The notes beneath the pieces were generated by a model that ran no database searches, was not told where the DNA came from, and saw only the letters and a program-made list of their open reading frames with translations. The translations under genes and the position numbers were made by a program. A DNA stretch of 35,391 nucleotides from Rhizobium sp. R711 (GTDB taxonomy: Bacteria > Pseudomonadota > Alphaproteobacteria > Rhizobiales > Rhizobiaceae), in the NCBI RefSeq assembly GCF_002211365.1, contig NZ_LOKZ01000020.1, positions 1 to 35,391 of the forward strand, in the 5' to 3' direction. How positions within the stretch are numbered: the stretch's first letter is position 1; the number at the start of each line of letters is the position of its first letter. Shown piece after piece: positions 19,716 to 27,159 of this stretch.

Positions 19716-19724
19716 CCGTTGGGC

Positions 19725-20603
19725 TCAGACGCCCGCTCGGCGCGCCTGCCGTGAGCCGCAGCACTCCTTGAAAGGCTTGCCGGAGCCGCAAGGACACAAA
19801 TCGCGACTGCGCCGTTGCAGGCGACCGATCAAAGGCACCTTCACCGCCGATGGCAGCGAGGATGCCACGAGGGCCACTAGCTTCGCCGAAAGGCCTGGCA
19901 CCACCAGGCGGCGGCCGGACTTGAACCCGCGCCAGGCGCGCTCTGCCACATAGTCGGAACTGAGCTTCGGGAGGATCTTGAACAAGGCAGCCCGACCCGC
20001 GCCTGACCGCTCCAGGAACTCCGTCGCAACGGGTCCGGGCGCGACACAGGTTACCGTCACGCCGGTCGCTTTGACCTCTTGATGCAAAGCCTCCGAAAAG
20101 GAGCGGACGAAGGCCTTGCTGGCATAGTATAGCGCCATGTTCGGACCCGGTGTGAAGCCGGCAATGGAACCGAGATTGAGCACGCCGCCGTGCCCACGGG
20201 CCACCATTTCCGGCAGGAATTGCAGCGTCATGTCGGTCAGCGCGCGAATGTTGAGGTCGACCATCCCAAGCTGGTCGGCAGTCGGCAGCGTCGTCGCCGG
20301 ACCGCGCAAACCATAACCAGCACTGTTGACCAAAACGTCGCAGACCAAGCCGTGGGACGTGAGGAAGTCCTTCAGTCGTGTCGAGGCGTCGGCCGCAAGA
20401 AGGTCGAGCGAAAAGGTGAACGCCTGGCCACCCGCCGCTTTCACATCATCTGCTGCAGCAGCCAGTCCATCCGACGACCGTGCAACGAGGACGACAATCG
20501 CACCTTCGCGCGCGGCGACATTGGCGATAGCCCGGCCAATGCCGCGGGACGCACCGACGACGACGACGGCGGGGCGCAACGTTTCACGCTGTTGGTCTGT
20601 CAT
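19725..20603 (-). CDS. short-chain dehydrogenase/reductase with C-terminal SEC-C zinc motif
   Basis: 292 residues. The Rossmann fold has the cofactor loop VVVVGASRGIGRAIANVA (near 15-30), NSAGYG (near 92) and the YYASKAF catalytic Tyr/Lys pair (near 160). This is followed by the substrate part of about 100 residues (with LPSAVKVPLIGRLQRR) and a C-terminal CPCGSGKPFKECCG motif (Cys 270, 272, 281, 282). That last motif is the SEC-C zinc-binding motif known from SecA, used there for ribosome and SecB contact. It is an uncommon ending for an SDR. The start overlaps the upstream acyltransferase stop as ATGA, so it is translationally coupled. It is the last gene of a three-gene operon and converges on ubiG. 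The oxidoreductase call is firm; substrate and tail function are unknown. Confidence 0.88.
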   Translation of the reverse strand: MTDQQRETLRPAVVVVGASRGIGRAIANVAAREGAIVVLVARSSDGLAAAADDVKAAGGQAFTFSLDLLAADASTRLKDFLTSHGLVCDVLVNSAGYGLRGPATTLPTADQLGMVDLNIRALTDMTLQFLPEMVARGHGGVLNLGSIAGFTPGPNMALYYASKAFVRSFSEALHQEVKATGVTVTCVAPGPVATEFLERSGAGRAALFKILPKLSSDYVAERAWRGFKSGRRLVVPGLSAKLVALVASSLPSAVKVPLIGRLQRRSRDLCPCGSGKPFKECCGSRQARRAGV

Positions 20604-21385
20604 AATGCCTTTCCCGACGTCACTTCGCCCGGGATTGCGCCAGTTGACGCCATGCCCCGAACTTCGTCCGTGACCGCGCCGTTCAGGATATTTTCGAAGC
20701 GAATCAGGGCGCGGGCGACATTGGCACCGTCCATGACGCGATGGTCATAGTGGATGCGGACGGTGACCGTTCCGTCTGCGGAGATCGAGCCATAGTTGAA
20801 AATCGTGGTCAGCGGCGTCATCGGATTGAGCGATTCTGCGCCAAGCCCCGAATAGACCGAGAGTTGGAATGTGCCGAAGCGGCGTCCGCGTTGCCGCCCT
20901 AGATTGAGCCCCAGCCACATCAGCAGCCAACGGATCGGGCCAGGCGCACACGCAAATTTCAGCGCCTTGCGGAACTGCTTGATTTCGTGAATCGGCTTTG
21001 ACCGGGCAGCAAGAAACAGTTGCTCGATCTCGGCTATCGACCGATGCTCCGGGTCTTCGATCGTGCTCAGCAGAACGATCCGCTCGCCCTCGTGCTCGCG
21101 CTCGTGGGCCACGGAGGCAATACTGACCGGATATTCGTAGAGCTGGGGCCGGGGCAGCTTGACATAAGCGCGCCGCAGGTCCGGCACATCCTGGCTGAGC
21201 AGCGCATAGCCCTTCAGAAACAACACCGTCCAGGATGTCTTGCTCTGTTGCGCCATCCGCGCCTGTTGCAATGGCCCGAGGTTCATCTGTCGCTGCACCG
21301 TCACGCGCGGCACACCGATCGAGAACCGCATCAGGTCCCCAACCAGCCGTCGTGATGGTGATAGTTTGATGGCACGTCCCCGCAT
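20600..21385 (-). CDS. 2-oxo acid dehydrogenase E2-type acyltransferase domain protein, no lipoyl domain
   Basis: 261 residues. The C-terminus carries the chloramphenicol-acetyltransferase-like catalytic motif HRVMDG (His 215, Asp 219), with TTIFNYGSIS upstream, as in the catalytic domain of E2 components. The N-terminal lipoyl and E1/E3-binding domains of true E2 proteins are absent, and no E1 or E3 gene is nearby, so it is not a normal dehydrogenase core. It probably transfers an acyl group from CoA or a carrier to an unknown acceptor. A hydrophobic patch (IRWLLMWLGLNLG near 160) may associate with membrane. AGAGGA precedes the ATG by eight bases. It lies 10 bases after the ICMT-like gene and overlaps the SDR gene. 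Confidence 0.75.
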   Translation of the reverse strand: MRGRAIKLSPSRRLVGDLMRFSIGVPRVTVQRQMNLGPLQQARMAQQSKTSWTVLFLKGYALLSQDVPDLRRAYVKLPRPQLYEYPVSIASVAHEREHEGERIVLLSTIEDPEHRSIAEIEQLFLAARSKPIHEIKQFRKALKFACAPGPIRWLLMWLGLNLGRQRGRRFGTFQLSVYSGLGAESLNPMTPLTTIFNYGSISADGTVTVRIHYDHRVMDGANVARALIRFENILNGAVTDEVRGMASTGAIPGEVTSGKAL

Positions 21386-21395
21386 CAGGCGTCCT

Positions 21396-21983
21396 CTAGT
21401 AGATGTAGGGGATAATTCGCTTCGTCCGGTCCATGTAGGCGCGATACTCGGGGCCGAAAATCTCCAGCATCATGCGCTCTTCCTTGTCGACCCGCAAAAA
21501 GAAGAGGACTGCAAAGCCAATCACGCCCGCTAGGCCAACCACCCAATTCGCCAGCAGAAACGCCTGGCCGAGCGCCATCAGCAGAAACGACGTATACATG
21601 GGGTGGCGGACGAGTGCATAGGGACCATGAGAAATCAGCTCGTGCTTCTCGCGAATCTGCAGCGTGATCGACCAGTTTCGGCCGAGCGCCTTGTGAGTCC
21701 TGCGGAAGACCCACATAGCCGAGCAAAACAATACCGCGCCGAGGATCACCGCCCATAGATGCGCCGTATAGTCGGCAGCTTCAGGCTTCCCCGTGGCGAC
21801 ATAAAAACCGGGAACGAACGCTAATCCTATGAGCGCGGCCGAAAGACCAAGCACTTCTACTCCCGAGCGACGGTCGCTCACAACCCTCGTTCGCCTCGCG
21901 CGACGTTCCGAAGGATAGCGAATTGCGTACCAGGCAATGATGCCAAGCACCCATATGATTTTGCCAATGAGAGCGACGCTCAA
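21396..21983 (-). CDS. isoprenylcysteine carboxyl methyltransferase-like membrane protein
   Basis: 195 residues with four to five hydrophobic segments (about 5-20, 45-65, 75-95, 130-165). The conserved ICMT/PEMT signature is HGPYALVRHPMYTSFLLMAL (about 120-140), which holds the SAM-binding RHPMY. A C-terminal EERMMLEIFGPEYRAYMDRT helix follows. Bacterial members methylate small lipids, quinone-like or polyketide acids rather than prenylated proteins; the target here is unknown. The start is TTG at 21983, with CGGTGA upstream. It is the first gene of the operon leading to the E2-like acyltransferase and the SDR. Confidence 0.85.
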   Translation of the reverse strand: MSVALIGKIIWVLGIIAWYAIRYPSERRARRTRVVSDRRSGVEVLGLSAALIGLAFVPGFYVATGKPEAADYTAHLWAVILGAVLFCSAMWVFRRTHKALGRNWSITLQIREKHELISHGPYALVRHPMYTSFLLMALGQAFLLANWVVGLAGVIGFAVLFFLRVDKEERMMLEIFGPEYRAYMDRTKRIIPYIY

Positions 21984-22047
21984 TTCAGATCACCGGAGCC
22001 CTTCGTCGATCATGTGGAAGCGATGACCCGACGGGCTCGCTCCACAC

Positions 22048-22626
22048 TCACGTATTCATCTCTCGAAGCTTTGTAATGAACTCTTGCGGACGAAGCCAGA
22101 TGCTGGGCGTCTTGTATCCCATGGAACGTGCGATCTCGCCGACGAAATTGTTGCAATTATCCACGGTGGCCTGCCACAACTTCGATTTTGCCTGCAATTC
22201 CCGAATGAAGGCGACGGTCTTGTTATACTCGGCTTCAGTCAGCAAAATCCGCCAGCTTGCCGAACGATAGGCTTCCTCAAGATCGCCATCCGTTGCCCCG
22301 GTCGTTGCCGGCACCGGAATGAAATGCCCAAGGACGTAAGGCGCGGCATCGGGAGAAGCAGGCGCAAGACCGGCGACCTGCGGATTGATCATCCCGCCGG
22401 CCTTGTTCAGGCGCCCGAAGACCGCATAGGTATGACCGTAGGTTAGCGCGTAGCGCGAACGGAATTCGATGAAGTACTGGCCGTCGCGCTGGGCGGCTTT
22501 ACCGACTTGCGCACCGTTTGCGTCCGAGGTGAACCTCGGTTGCGGTGGCTTGTCGTCCGATTGGCAGGATGTGAGCGCGAGAGCGATGAGAAACAGGAGG
22601 GATAGGTGGCCTTTTGCAAGCGTCAT
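22048..22626 (-). CDS. lipoprotein with LRAT/PPPDE-like permuted papain motif
   Basis: 192 residues. A lipoprotein signal peptide ends in ALTSC (lipidated Cys 21), so the mature protein should be membrane-anchored in the envelope. The folded part has a histidine in LTYGHTYAVFG (His 65) and, about 90 residues later, a cysteine in VDNCNNFVGEIARSMG (Cys 158). His before an N-C-x-x-F motif is the order in circularly permuted NlpC/P60-fold enzymes such as LRAT and PPPDE proteins, where the Cys is the nucleophile. This suggests an acyltransferase or peptidase, but I could not test the fold. It runs in the same direction as the ICMT operon, 64 bases upstream. The ribosome-binding site is weak: GGAG about 13 bases before the ATG. 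Confidence 0.75.
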   Translation of the reverse strand: MTLAKGHLSLLFLIALALTSCQSDDKPPQPRFTSDANGAQVGKAAQRDGQYFIEFRSRYALTYGHTYAVFGRLNKAGGMINPQVAGLAPASPDAAPYVLGHFIPVPATTGATDGDLEEAYRSASWRILLTEAEYNKTVAFIRELQAKSKLWQATVDNCNNFVGEIARSMGYKTPSIWLRPQEFITKLREMNT

Positions 22627-22731
22627 AACTACGCTTCATCTCCGAGATCGAATGAGCACAGACCACCAAGCAAAAGTGCCAGCCTAAGGTTGTGCATTTG
22701 CCCGAAGGCAGCCCGGCTCCGACAACGATTC

Positions 22732-22759
22732 GGGGGAGGGGCTACGAAGTCCCTCCCCC
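22732..22759. terminator. GC-rich stem-loop, possible terminator without U-tract
   Basis: GGGGGAGGG and CCCTCCCCC form a perfect 9-bp stem around a 10-base loop. It sits 18 bases past the stop codon of the small lipoprotein gene. No T-run follows on either strand, so it may end transcription weakly or protect the 3' end of the message. Confidence 0.45.
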
Positions 22760-22777
22760 TTGCTCAAAGGTCAGATG

Positions 22778-22909
22778 TTACTTAGTGATTGGTGCGGCCT
22801 CTGCCACTGGCGGCGGGGCTTTGCCCTTGCCTTTACCAACTGCTCCGCAAGCCGTCAGGCTCGAAACGGAAAACAACGCAACAAGGCACATGATTAGGAT
22901 TCTGCTCAT
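22778..22909 (-). CDS. very small lipoprotein (about 43 residues)
   Basis: The ATG at 22909 has AGAGGA eight bases upstream. The product is a signal peptide of about 19 residues ending in a lipobox SLTAC. The mature peptide of about 24 residues is rich in Gly/Lys and then Pro/Ala (GAVGKGKGKAPPPVAEAAP). This resembles the tiny entericidin-like or surface lipoproteins common in proteobacteria, but I recognise no specific family. The frame is open further upstream to 23014, but that part lacks a start site with ribosome-binding sequence. Confidence 0.65.
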   Translation of the reverse strand: MSRILIMCLVALFSVSSLTACGAVGKGKGKAPPPVAEAAPITK

Positions 22910-23016
22910 CAAACTAGTCCTCTCCGTTAGCATGGAATAGGTTATCGAAGGCAACGATTCTACTAATAGCGGTAAATTAGCTGCAAGCCAAGTGCAGAAA
23001 GGGCACAGTGCCACCT

Positions 23017-23036
23017 CGCGTCGCGCAGGCGACGCG
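23017..23036. terminator. perfect 8-bp stem-loop nested in a larger inverted repeat
   Basis: CGCGTCGC, GCAG loop, GCGACGCG. Flanking GCCACC (from 23010) and GGTGGC (near 23051) can extend the structure. It lies about 45 bases past the L,D-transpeptidase gene stop and has no U-tract, so a terminator role is uncertain. Confidence 0.45.
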
Positions 23037-23079
23037 CAATGCTAACAGACGGTGGCAATATCGATACAAAATGTAAGTA

Positions 23080-23664
23080 TCATATGACCAAAACGCTGGT
23101 CCCCACAGGCGCGCGGCCGTAGAGGTGAACGATGTCTTCATTTGTCATGCGGATGCAACCATTCGACACCGCCTGTCCGATCAGCCACGGTTCATTTGTC
23201 CCGTGGATACGGAAGTAGGTATCCTGCCCGCCACGGTAGAGATAGAGCGCCGCAGCACCGAGAGGATTGTTTTCCCCTCCGGGAACCCCCCCAGCATACT
23301 GCGCCAACCGCGGCTTGCGTTCGATCATGCTCGCAGTCGGCGTCCATGATGGCCACTCGGCCTTCCGCCCGACAACGGCATTGCCCTTCAGGGTGAGACC
23401 TTCTTCCCCGACCGCAACACCATAGCGCGTGGCACGGCCTTCGGCCTCGACATAGTAAAGATAACGCTCGTAGGTGTTGACAATGATGCTACCCGGCTGT
23501 TCGCTGCCCGAATACGCAACCTCCCGTCGCCGATTGCGGTAGCTGGTGGCACCTGTCGAAGCAAAGGGATTCCCTATCGGCCAACTCGCTGTGGTGCATC
23601 CAGAGGTCATCAAAGCCACACAGCCCAAGATTAGGCCACGGCGCGTAATATGGTCGTTGTCCAT
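23080..23664 (-). CDS. L,D-transpeptidase (YkuD) family lipoprotein with twin-arginine signal
   Basis: 194 residues from the ATG at 23664 (AGG upstream). An in-frame start at 23733 would add a charged leader that disturbs the signal. The N-terminus ITRRGLILGCVALMTSGC joins a twin-arginine pair to a lipobox. The YkuD domain (about 55-194) has IIVNTYERYLYYVEAEG at its start and the catalytic motif HGTNEP...SNGCIRM at the end, with His and Cys intact. Such enzymes make 3-3 cross-links in peptidoglycan or attach proteins to it. It stands alone, about 170 bases from the small lipoprotein gene. Confidence 0.9.
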   Translation of the reverse strand: MDNDHITRRGLILGCVALMTSGCTTASWPIGNPFASTGATSYRNRRREVAYSGSEQPGSIIVNTYERYLYYVEAEGRATRYGVAVGEEGLTLKGNAVVGRKAEWPSWTPTASMIERKPRLAQYAGGVPGGENNPLGAAALYLYRGGQDTYFRIHGTNEPWLIGQAVSNGCIRMTNEDIVHLYGRAPVGTSVLVI

Positions 23665-23958
23665 CGTTACCTGCTGATTATGGTGAGCCCTATTGCCTTC
23701 CTTTAGCATCCCATTGTTTTCAGGCCAAGCCATCGTCGGATCGCTCCGGCGCTCTTCTGTGCAGAAACCTCCCTATCGTTGTATAAGTCCTTCATAATGT
23801 CCCCCAATGAGAAGGCACCTCTTGCGATAACATGTGCCGCAAAGCTAGGTTGGAACGGTTCGCGCCGTAACGCCGGCGCCTACACGGAGGATTTCAGGGA
23901 GGTTGCAACTGTTCGCGTTTGAATTGATCTGGCTGCAGGGGAGCGGTAGCAAGAAACA

Positions 23959-24714
23959 ATGAATCTTGGTTTCGAAGGAAAAGTGGCGATTGTCACGGGC
24001 GCAGGCTCGGGGATTGGCGCGGCCATCTCCCGGCAATTGGCTGAGGAGGGTGCGGAGGTTGTTGTCGCGGACATCAATGCCGAAGCAGCAGAGCGCGTTG
24101 CTGCGGAGATTCGCGAAAAAGGAGGAAAATCCCGCCATTTTGTCGTCGATGTTACCGATGCGGCGGCGGTTGAAAAGCTGGTTGCAGCAACCGCCGATGC
24201 GTGCGGCGGCCTGCATCTTGCGGTCAACAATGCGGGCGTCGATGGTGTGCGCAGGGCGACGGGAGATTACCCGCTCGACAACTGGCACAAGCTGATGGAC
24301 GTCAATCTCAACAGCGTTTTCTACTGCATGAAATACGAAATCGGGGCCATGCTGGCTGGCGGCGGCGGCGCGATCGTCAACGTGTCGTCGGTGCTCGGTG
24401 CCGTCGCATTGCCGATTGCATGTGCCTATACGGCGGCCAAGCACGGTGTCGTGGGACTGACAAAGGCGGCCGCGATAGAGTATGCGCGTCTGGGCATCCG
24501 CATCAACGCGGTCGGCCCCGGCTGGATTGAAACACCACTTTCCTCAGAACATCGCGATATTGCGAGCAGCCGCCGCATGGAGGCACTGCAGCCGATGGGC
24601 AGGCGCGGCACACCGGAGGAAGTGGCAGCACTCACCTGTTTCCTATTGTCGGAGCAGGCAAGCTTCATCACCGGCAGCTACCATCTCGTCGACGGAGCTT
24701 ACAGCGCGCACTAA
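23959..24714 (+). CDS. SDR family oxidoreductase (glucose/3-oxoacyl reductase type)
   Basis: 251 residues, a classical SDR. TGAGSGIG (13-20) is the NAD(P) loop. D38 in VVADINAE suggests NAD(H) preference. NNAG lies near 91, NVSSVLG near 140 and YTAAK near 156-160 supply the Ser-Tyr-Lys catalysis, and the C-terminus has ITGSYHLVDGAYSAH. The substrate cannot be told from sequence. GGGGAG lies about 15 bases before the ATG, which is long. The stop codon overlaps that of the opposite-strand DUF1178 gene by four bases (CTAA). Confidence 0.9.
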   Translation: MNLGFEGKVAIVTGAGSGIGAAISRQLAEEGAEVVVADINAEAAERVAAEIREKGGKSRHFVVDVTDAAAVEKLVAATADACGGLHLAVNNAGVDGVRRATGDYPLDNWHKLMDVNLNSVFYCMKYEIGAMLAGGGGAIVNVSSVLGAVALPIACAYTAAKHGVVGLTKAAAIEYARLGIRINAVGPGWIETPLSSEHRDIASSRRMEALQPMGRRGTPEEVAALTCFLLSEQASFITGSYHLVDGAYSAH

Positions 24715-25139
24715 TTCACGTCGTCGGGCAGAACAGGCAGGGCGGCAATCTCGATGCCCTCTTCAAGAAGCGCTTGCGCTTCATCCATAGTGGTCTGCCC
24801 GATGATCCCGCGAGCGTCGCTCTCTCCATAGTGGATCTTGCGCGCTTCCTCAGGAAACCGCGTTCCGACGTCCTCGGAATTGGCTTTGATCGTCGCGACG
24901 GCCTCTTTCAGCTTCTGGAACGCGTCCCGACGCATCGTATCCATCGCGAGCGTCTGCATCTCGTCCTTCTTGCGCGCCGTCGAGACGGAGGGCGCCATCA
25001 GGAGCTTGGAGATGGATGCGGAATTGCAGACGGGACAGGTCAGAAAGCCTGATGCGACCTGGCGATCGAAATCGGCACTTTCGGAAAACCAGCCTTCGAA
25101 TTCATGAGCATTTTCACAGCGCAGGGAATAACGGATCAA
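24711..25139 (-). CDS. DUF1178 family protein
   Basis: 142 residues. The N-terminus has a zinc-ribbon-like pattern: RCENAHEFEGWF and, about 25 residues later, LTCPVCNSASISKLLMAPSV. The C-terminal half contains the conserved RKIHYGESDARGIIGQTT and ends acidic. The family is widespread in alpha- and betaproteobacteria with no known reaction. Its start overlaps the nitrilase stop as ATGA, so it is the last gene of the comF-grxC-nitrilase-DUF1178 operon. Confidence 0.92.
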   Translation of the reverse strand: MIRYSLRCENAHEFEGWFSESADFDRQVASGFLTCPVCNSASISKLLMAPSVSTARKKDEMQTLAMDTMRRDAFQKLKEAVATIKANSEDVGTRFPEEARKIHYGESDARGIIGQTTMDEAQALLEEGIEIAALPVLPDDVN

Positions 25140-25993
25140 GCGGCTACGCCTCCTGCGACTTCCCCTGCAACCCTCTCGATGGAAAAATCACGGCCGTTTT
25201 TCAGGTTCGGAATCTTGTCGTGGGCGGCCTTGACGGCAGCGGTGTCAATGTCGGCGATAATGACGGCTTCGCCTTCCGGACCGGCCGAAGCCAGCACCTT
25301 GCCCCACGGATCGATGATCATCGAATGACCAAAAGTCTCACGCCCGTCCTCGTGACGACCGGCCTGAGCAGCGGCAATCACAAAAACGCCGTTCTCGATT
25401 GCACGCGCCCGCAGCAGGATTTCCCAATGCGCTTCGCCCGTCTGCTTCGTGAAGGCGGCAGGCACGGTCATTACTTCGGCCCCGGCAACGGCCTGGGCGC
25501 GGAAAAGCGCGGGGAAGCGAACATCATAGCAAATCGCAAAGCCCATTTCGGCAAACGGAAGCGACAACACACGCGCCTCGGAGCCTGGGCGGTAGGCCGC
25601 GCTCTCACGCCAGCTCTCGCCGTTGTCGAGATCGACGTCGAACATGTGGATCTTGTCGTAACGGTTGAGGATCTTGCCGTCGGGGCCGAAGAGATAGCCG
25701 CGGTTGGCGAGCTTGCCATCATCGAGCGCGATGGCGGTGGAGCCCACGTGCATGAAGATGCCCAGACCCCGGGCCAGCTCCGAACCGGTTCGGACGATGA
25801 CATCGTTGGTTTCGTCGCGCAGCAACGCCTTGGCAGCCGCCCGGTCGCGCTGCAGCATGCCTGTCATCTCTGGCGTCTGCACATACGTCGCGCCCCGGCC
25901 TGCAGCCTCGCGGACGAGGCGCGCCATCGCCGCCGCGTTCCTCTCGGGATCGACGCCGGAACACATCTGGATGGCGGCCGCCGTAAACGTCAT
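25136..25993 (-). CDS. carbon-nitrogen hydrolase, Nit2/omega-amidase-like
   Basis: 285 residues. The catalytic triad of the nitrilase superfamily is present: Glu in VQTPEMTGM, Lys in NRYDKIHMFDVD and Cys in MGFAICYDVRFPALFR. The protein is of the Nit1/Nit2 type, which removes the amide from deaminated glutathione or related omega-amides; the neighbouring glutaredoxin gene fits a link with glutathione metabolism. It is nine bases downstream of grxC and overlaps the DUF1178 gene. Confidence 0.92.
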   Translation of the reverse strand: MTFTAAAIQMCSGVDPERNAAAMARLVREAAGRGATYVQTPEMTGMLQRDRAAAKALLRDETNDVIVRTGSELARGLGIFMHVGSTAIALDDGKLANRGYLFGPDGKILNRYDKIHMFDVDLDNGESWRESAAYRPGSEARVLSLPFAEMGFAICYDVRFPALFRAQAVAGAEVMTVPAAFTKQTGEAHWEILLRARAIENGVFVIAAAQAGRHEDGRETFGHSMIIDPWGKVLASAGPEGEAVIIADIDTAAVKAAHDKIPNLKNGRDFSIERVAGEVAGGVAA

Positions 25994-26002
25994 CGTTCTT
26001 CC

Positions 26003-26260
26003 TTATGCCGCAAGCAGAGGATCAAGCCCGCCGGCACGATCCAGCGCATAGAGATCATCACATCCGCCAACATGCTGCTCGCCAATGAAAATCTGCGGAA
26101 AGGTCGTGCGACCGTTGGACTTGCCGATCATCTCCTGGCGAAGCTCCGGCGCAGAGGTTGCATCGTGCTCGACGAAATCGACGCCCTTTTCGGACAGCAG
26201 CGATTTGGCGCGCGCGCAATAACCGCAGGCTTGGCGCGTATAGATGGTGACGGGTGCCAT
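26003..26260 (-). CDS. grxC: glutaredoxin 3
   Basis: 85 residues from the ATG at 26260, with GGAG six bases upstream; an upstream in-frame start at 26275 is less well placed. The dithiol active site is CGYC in YTRQACGYCARAK. TFPQIFIGEQHVGGCDDLYAL carries the cis-proline and glutathione-binding GG. It reduces disulfides and glutathionylated proteins using glutathione. It lies between comF (32 bases upstream) and the nitrilase gene. Confidence 0.94.
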   Translation of the reverse strand: MAPVTIYTRQACGYCARAKSLLSEKGVDFVEHDATSAPELRQEMIGKSNGRTTFPQIFIGEQHVGGCDDLYALDRAGGLDPLLAA

Positions 26261-26292
26261 GAGGACTCCAGACAATACAGGTTATCTTTTCG

Positions 26293-27039
26293 TCATATAG
26301 TTTCTGAAAGAGCCCTTGCAAAGGTCAAAACCGTGATGTCCGCCGCTCCTGCCTTGCGCAGTACCTTCGCTGCCGCGGCGACTGTGGCACCAGTCGTATA
26401 GACATCGTCGACGAGGATTAGCCGCTTACCGAAGACATCGTTGTCCTGCGACTTGGCAATGGCAAAGACACCGCGAACATTTTCCTCGCGCGCCTTTGCG
26501 CCGAGGCCGACTTGCGGGCGGGTGCGCTTGATGCGTGTCAAGGTTGCCGGCAGAAGCGCCTTGCCGGATTGCTGCGCGAGATGACGCGCCAGTTCGGCCG
26601 CCTGGTTGAATTTCCGCGAAAACATACGGCTTCGATGCAGCGGCACCGGCAGGATGGCGTCACACCGTTCGACCATTCCGTCACTCGCCCTTAGCATCCA
26701 CCGAGCCATCATCGGCGCGAGATCTGTTCGGTCGCGGTATTTCAGGCCGTGCACCAGCTGCCGCACCGGTTCGTCATGAAAAGCCGCAGACCGTAACCGG
26801 TCGAACGGCGGCGGATTGGCAATCGCCTCGGCGCTGAGGATGCCAGACCCAAGATCATGCGAGAACGGTATACCCAGCACTTCGCAATACGGCCGTTCGA
26901 TGAAACGCAGCGGACCAGCACGTCGGACAAAGACCGCCGTGACGGCCGGTGGGATGCCGCAAACCACGCATCCCGGCGGATAGACGAGGTCCGCCAGTAA
27001 CCCGAAGGGACGCGCCACAAGCGCCCTTTTCAACTGCAT
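26293..27039 (-). CDS. comF: ComF family phosphoribosyltransferase-like protein, zinc knuckle altered by paired frameshifts
   Basis: 248 residues from the ATG at 27039. The PRPP-binding loop LILVDDVYTTGATV lies near residue 205, and LRSAAFHDEPVRQLVHGLKYRDR is family-typical. Members have an N-terminal zinc knuckle of two CxxC pairs. The first pair is here (CVVC, 24-27), but the second is missing: the frame reads VTAVFVRRAGP. The +2 frame over the same bases (about 26912-26938) reads GGLCPTCWS, exactly what the family has before LRFIERPYCE. Two compensating indels have therefore thrown about ten residues out of frame. The gene stays open, but zinc binding is probably lost. Related proteins act in DNA uptake or nucleotide salvage. 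Confidence 0.88.
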   Translation of the reverse strand: MQLKRALVARPFGLLADLVYPPGCVVCGIPPAVTAVFVRRAGPLRFIERPYCEVLGIPFSHDLGSGILSAEAIANPPPFDRLRSAAFHDEPVRQLVHGLKYRDRTDLAPMMARWMLRASDGMVERCDAILPVPLHRSRMFSRKFNQAAELARHLAQQSGKALLPATLTRIKRTRPQVGLGAKAREENVRGVFAIAKSQDNDVFGKRLILVDDVYTTGATVAAAAKVLRKAGAADITVLTFARALSETI

Positions 27040-27159
27040 GGAAGATCGTAATCTCCTAAGGCCCATTGGCTCTTCAACCCTGTGACGAAAGATTAGCGCG
27101 TTTCGCCTCCGAGGAAAATCGCCTTGCCGCGCCTGCCCTGCAGGATTATTCACTGCGCC

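Noticed and set aside
23665..23958. Small gene or RNA in the 294-base gap before the SDR gene
   Set aside because: No start codon with a ribosome-binding site, no tRNA-like fold and no convincing promoter pair was seen.
25016..26401. 461-codon open frame on the plus strand opposite the nitrilase, grxC and comF genes
   Set aside because: It runs antisense to several real genes with clear motifs and crosses their boundaries.
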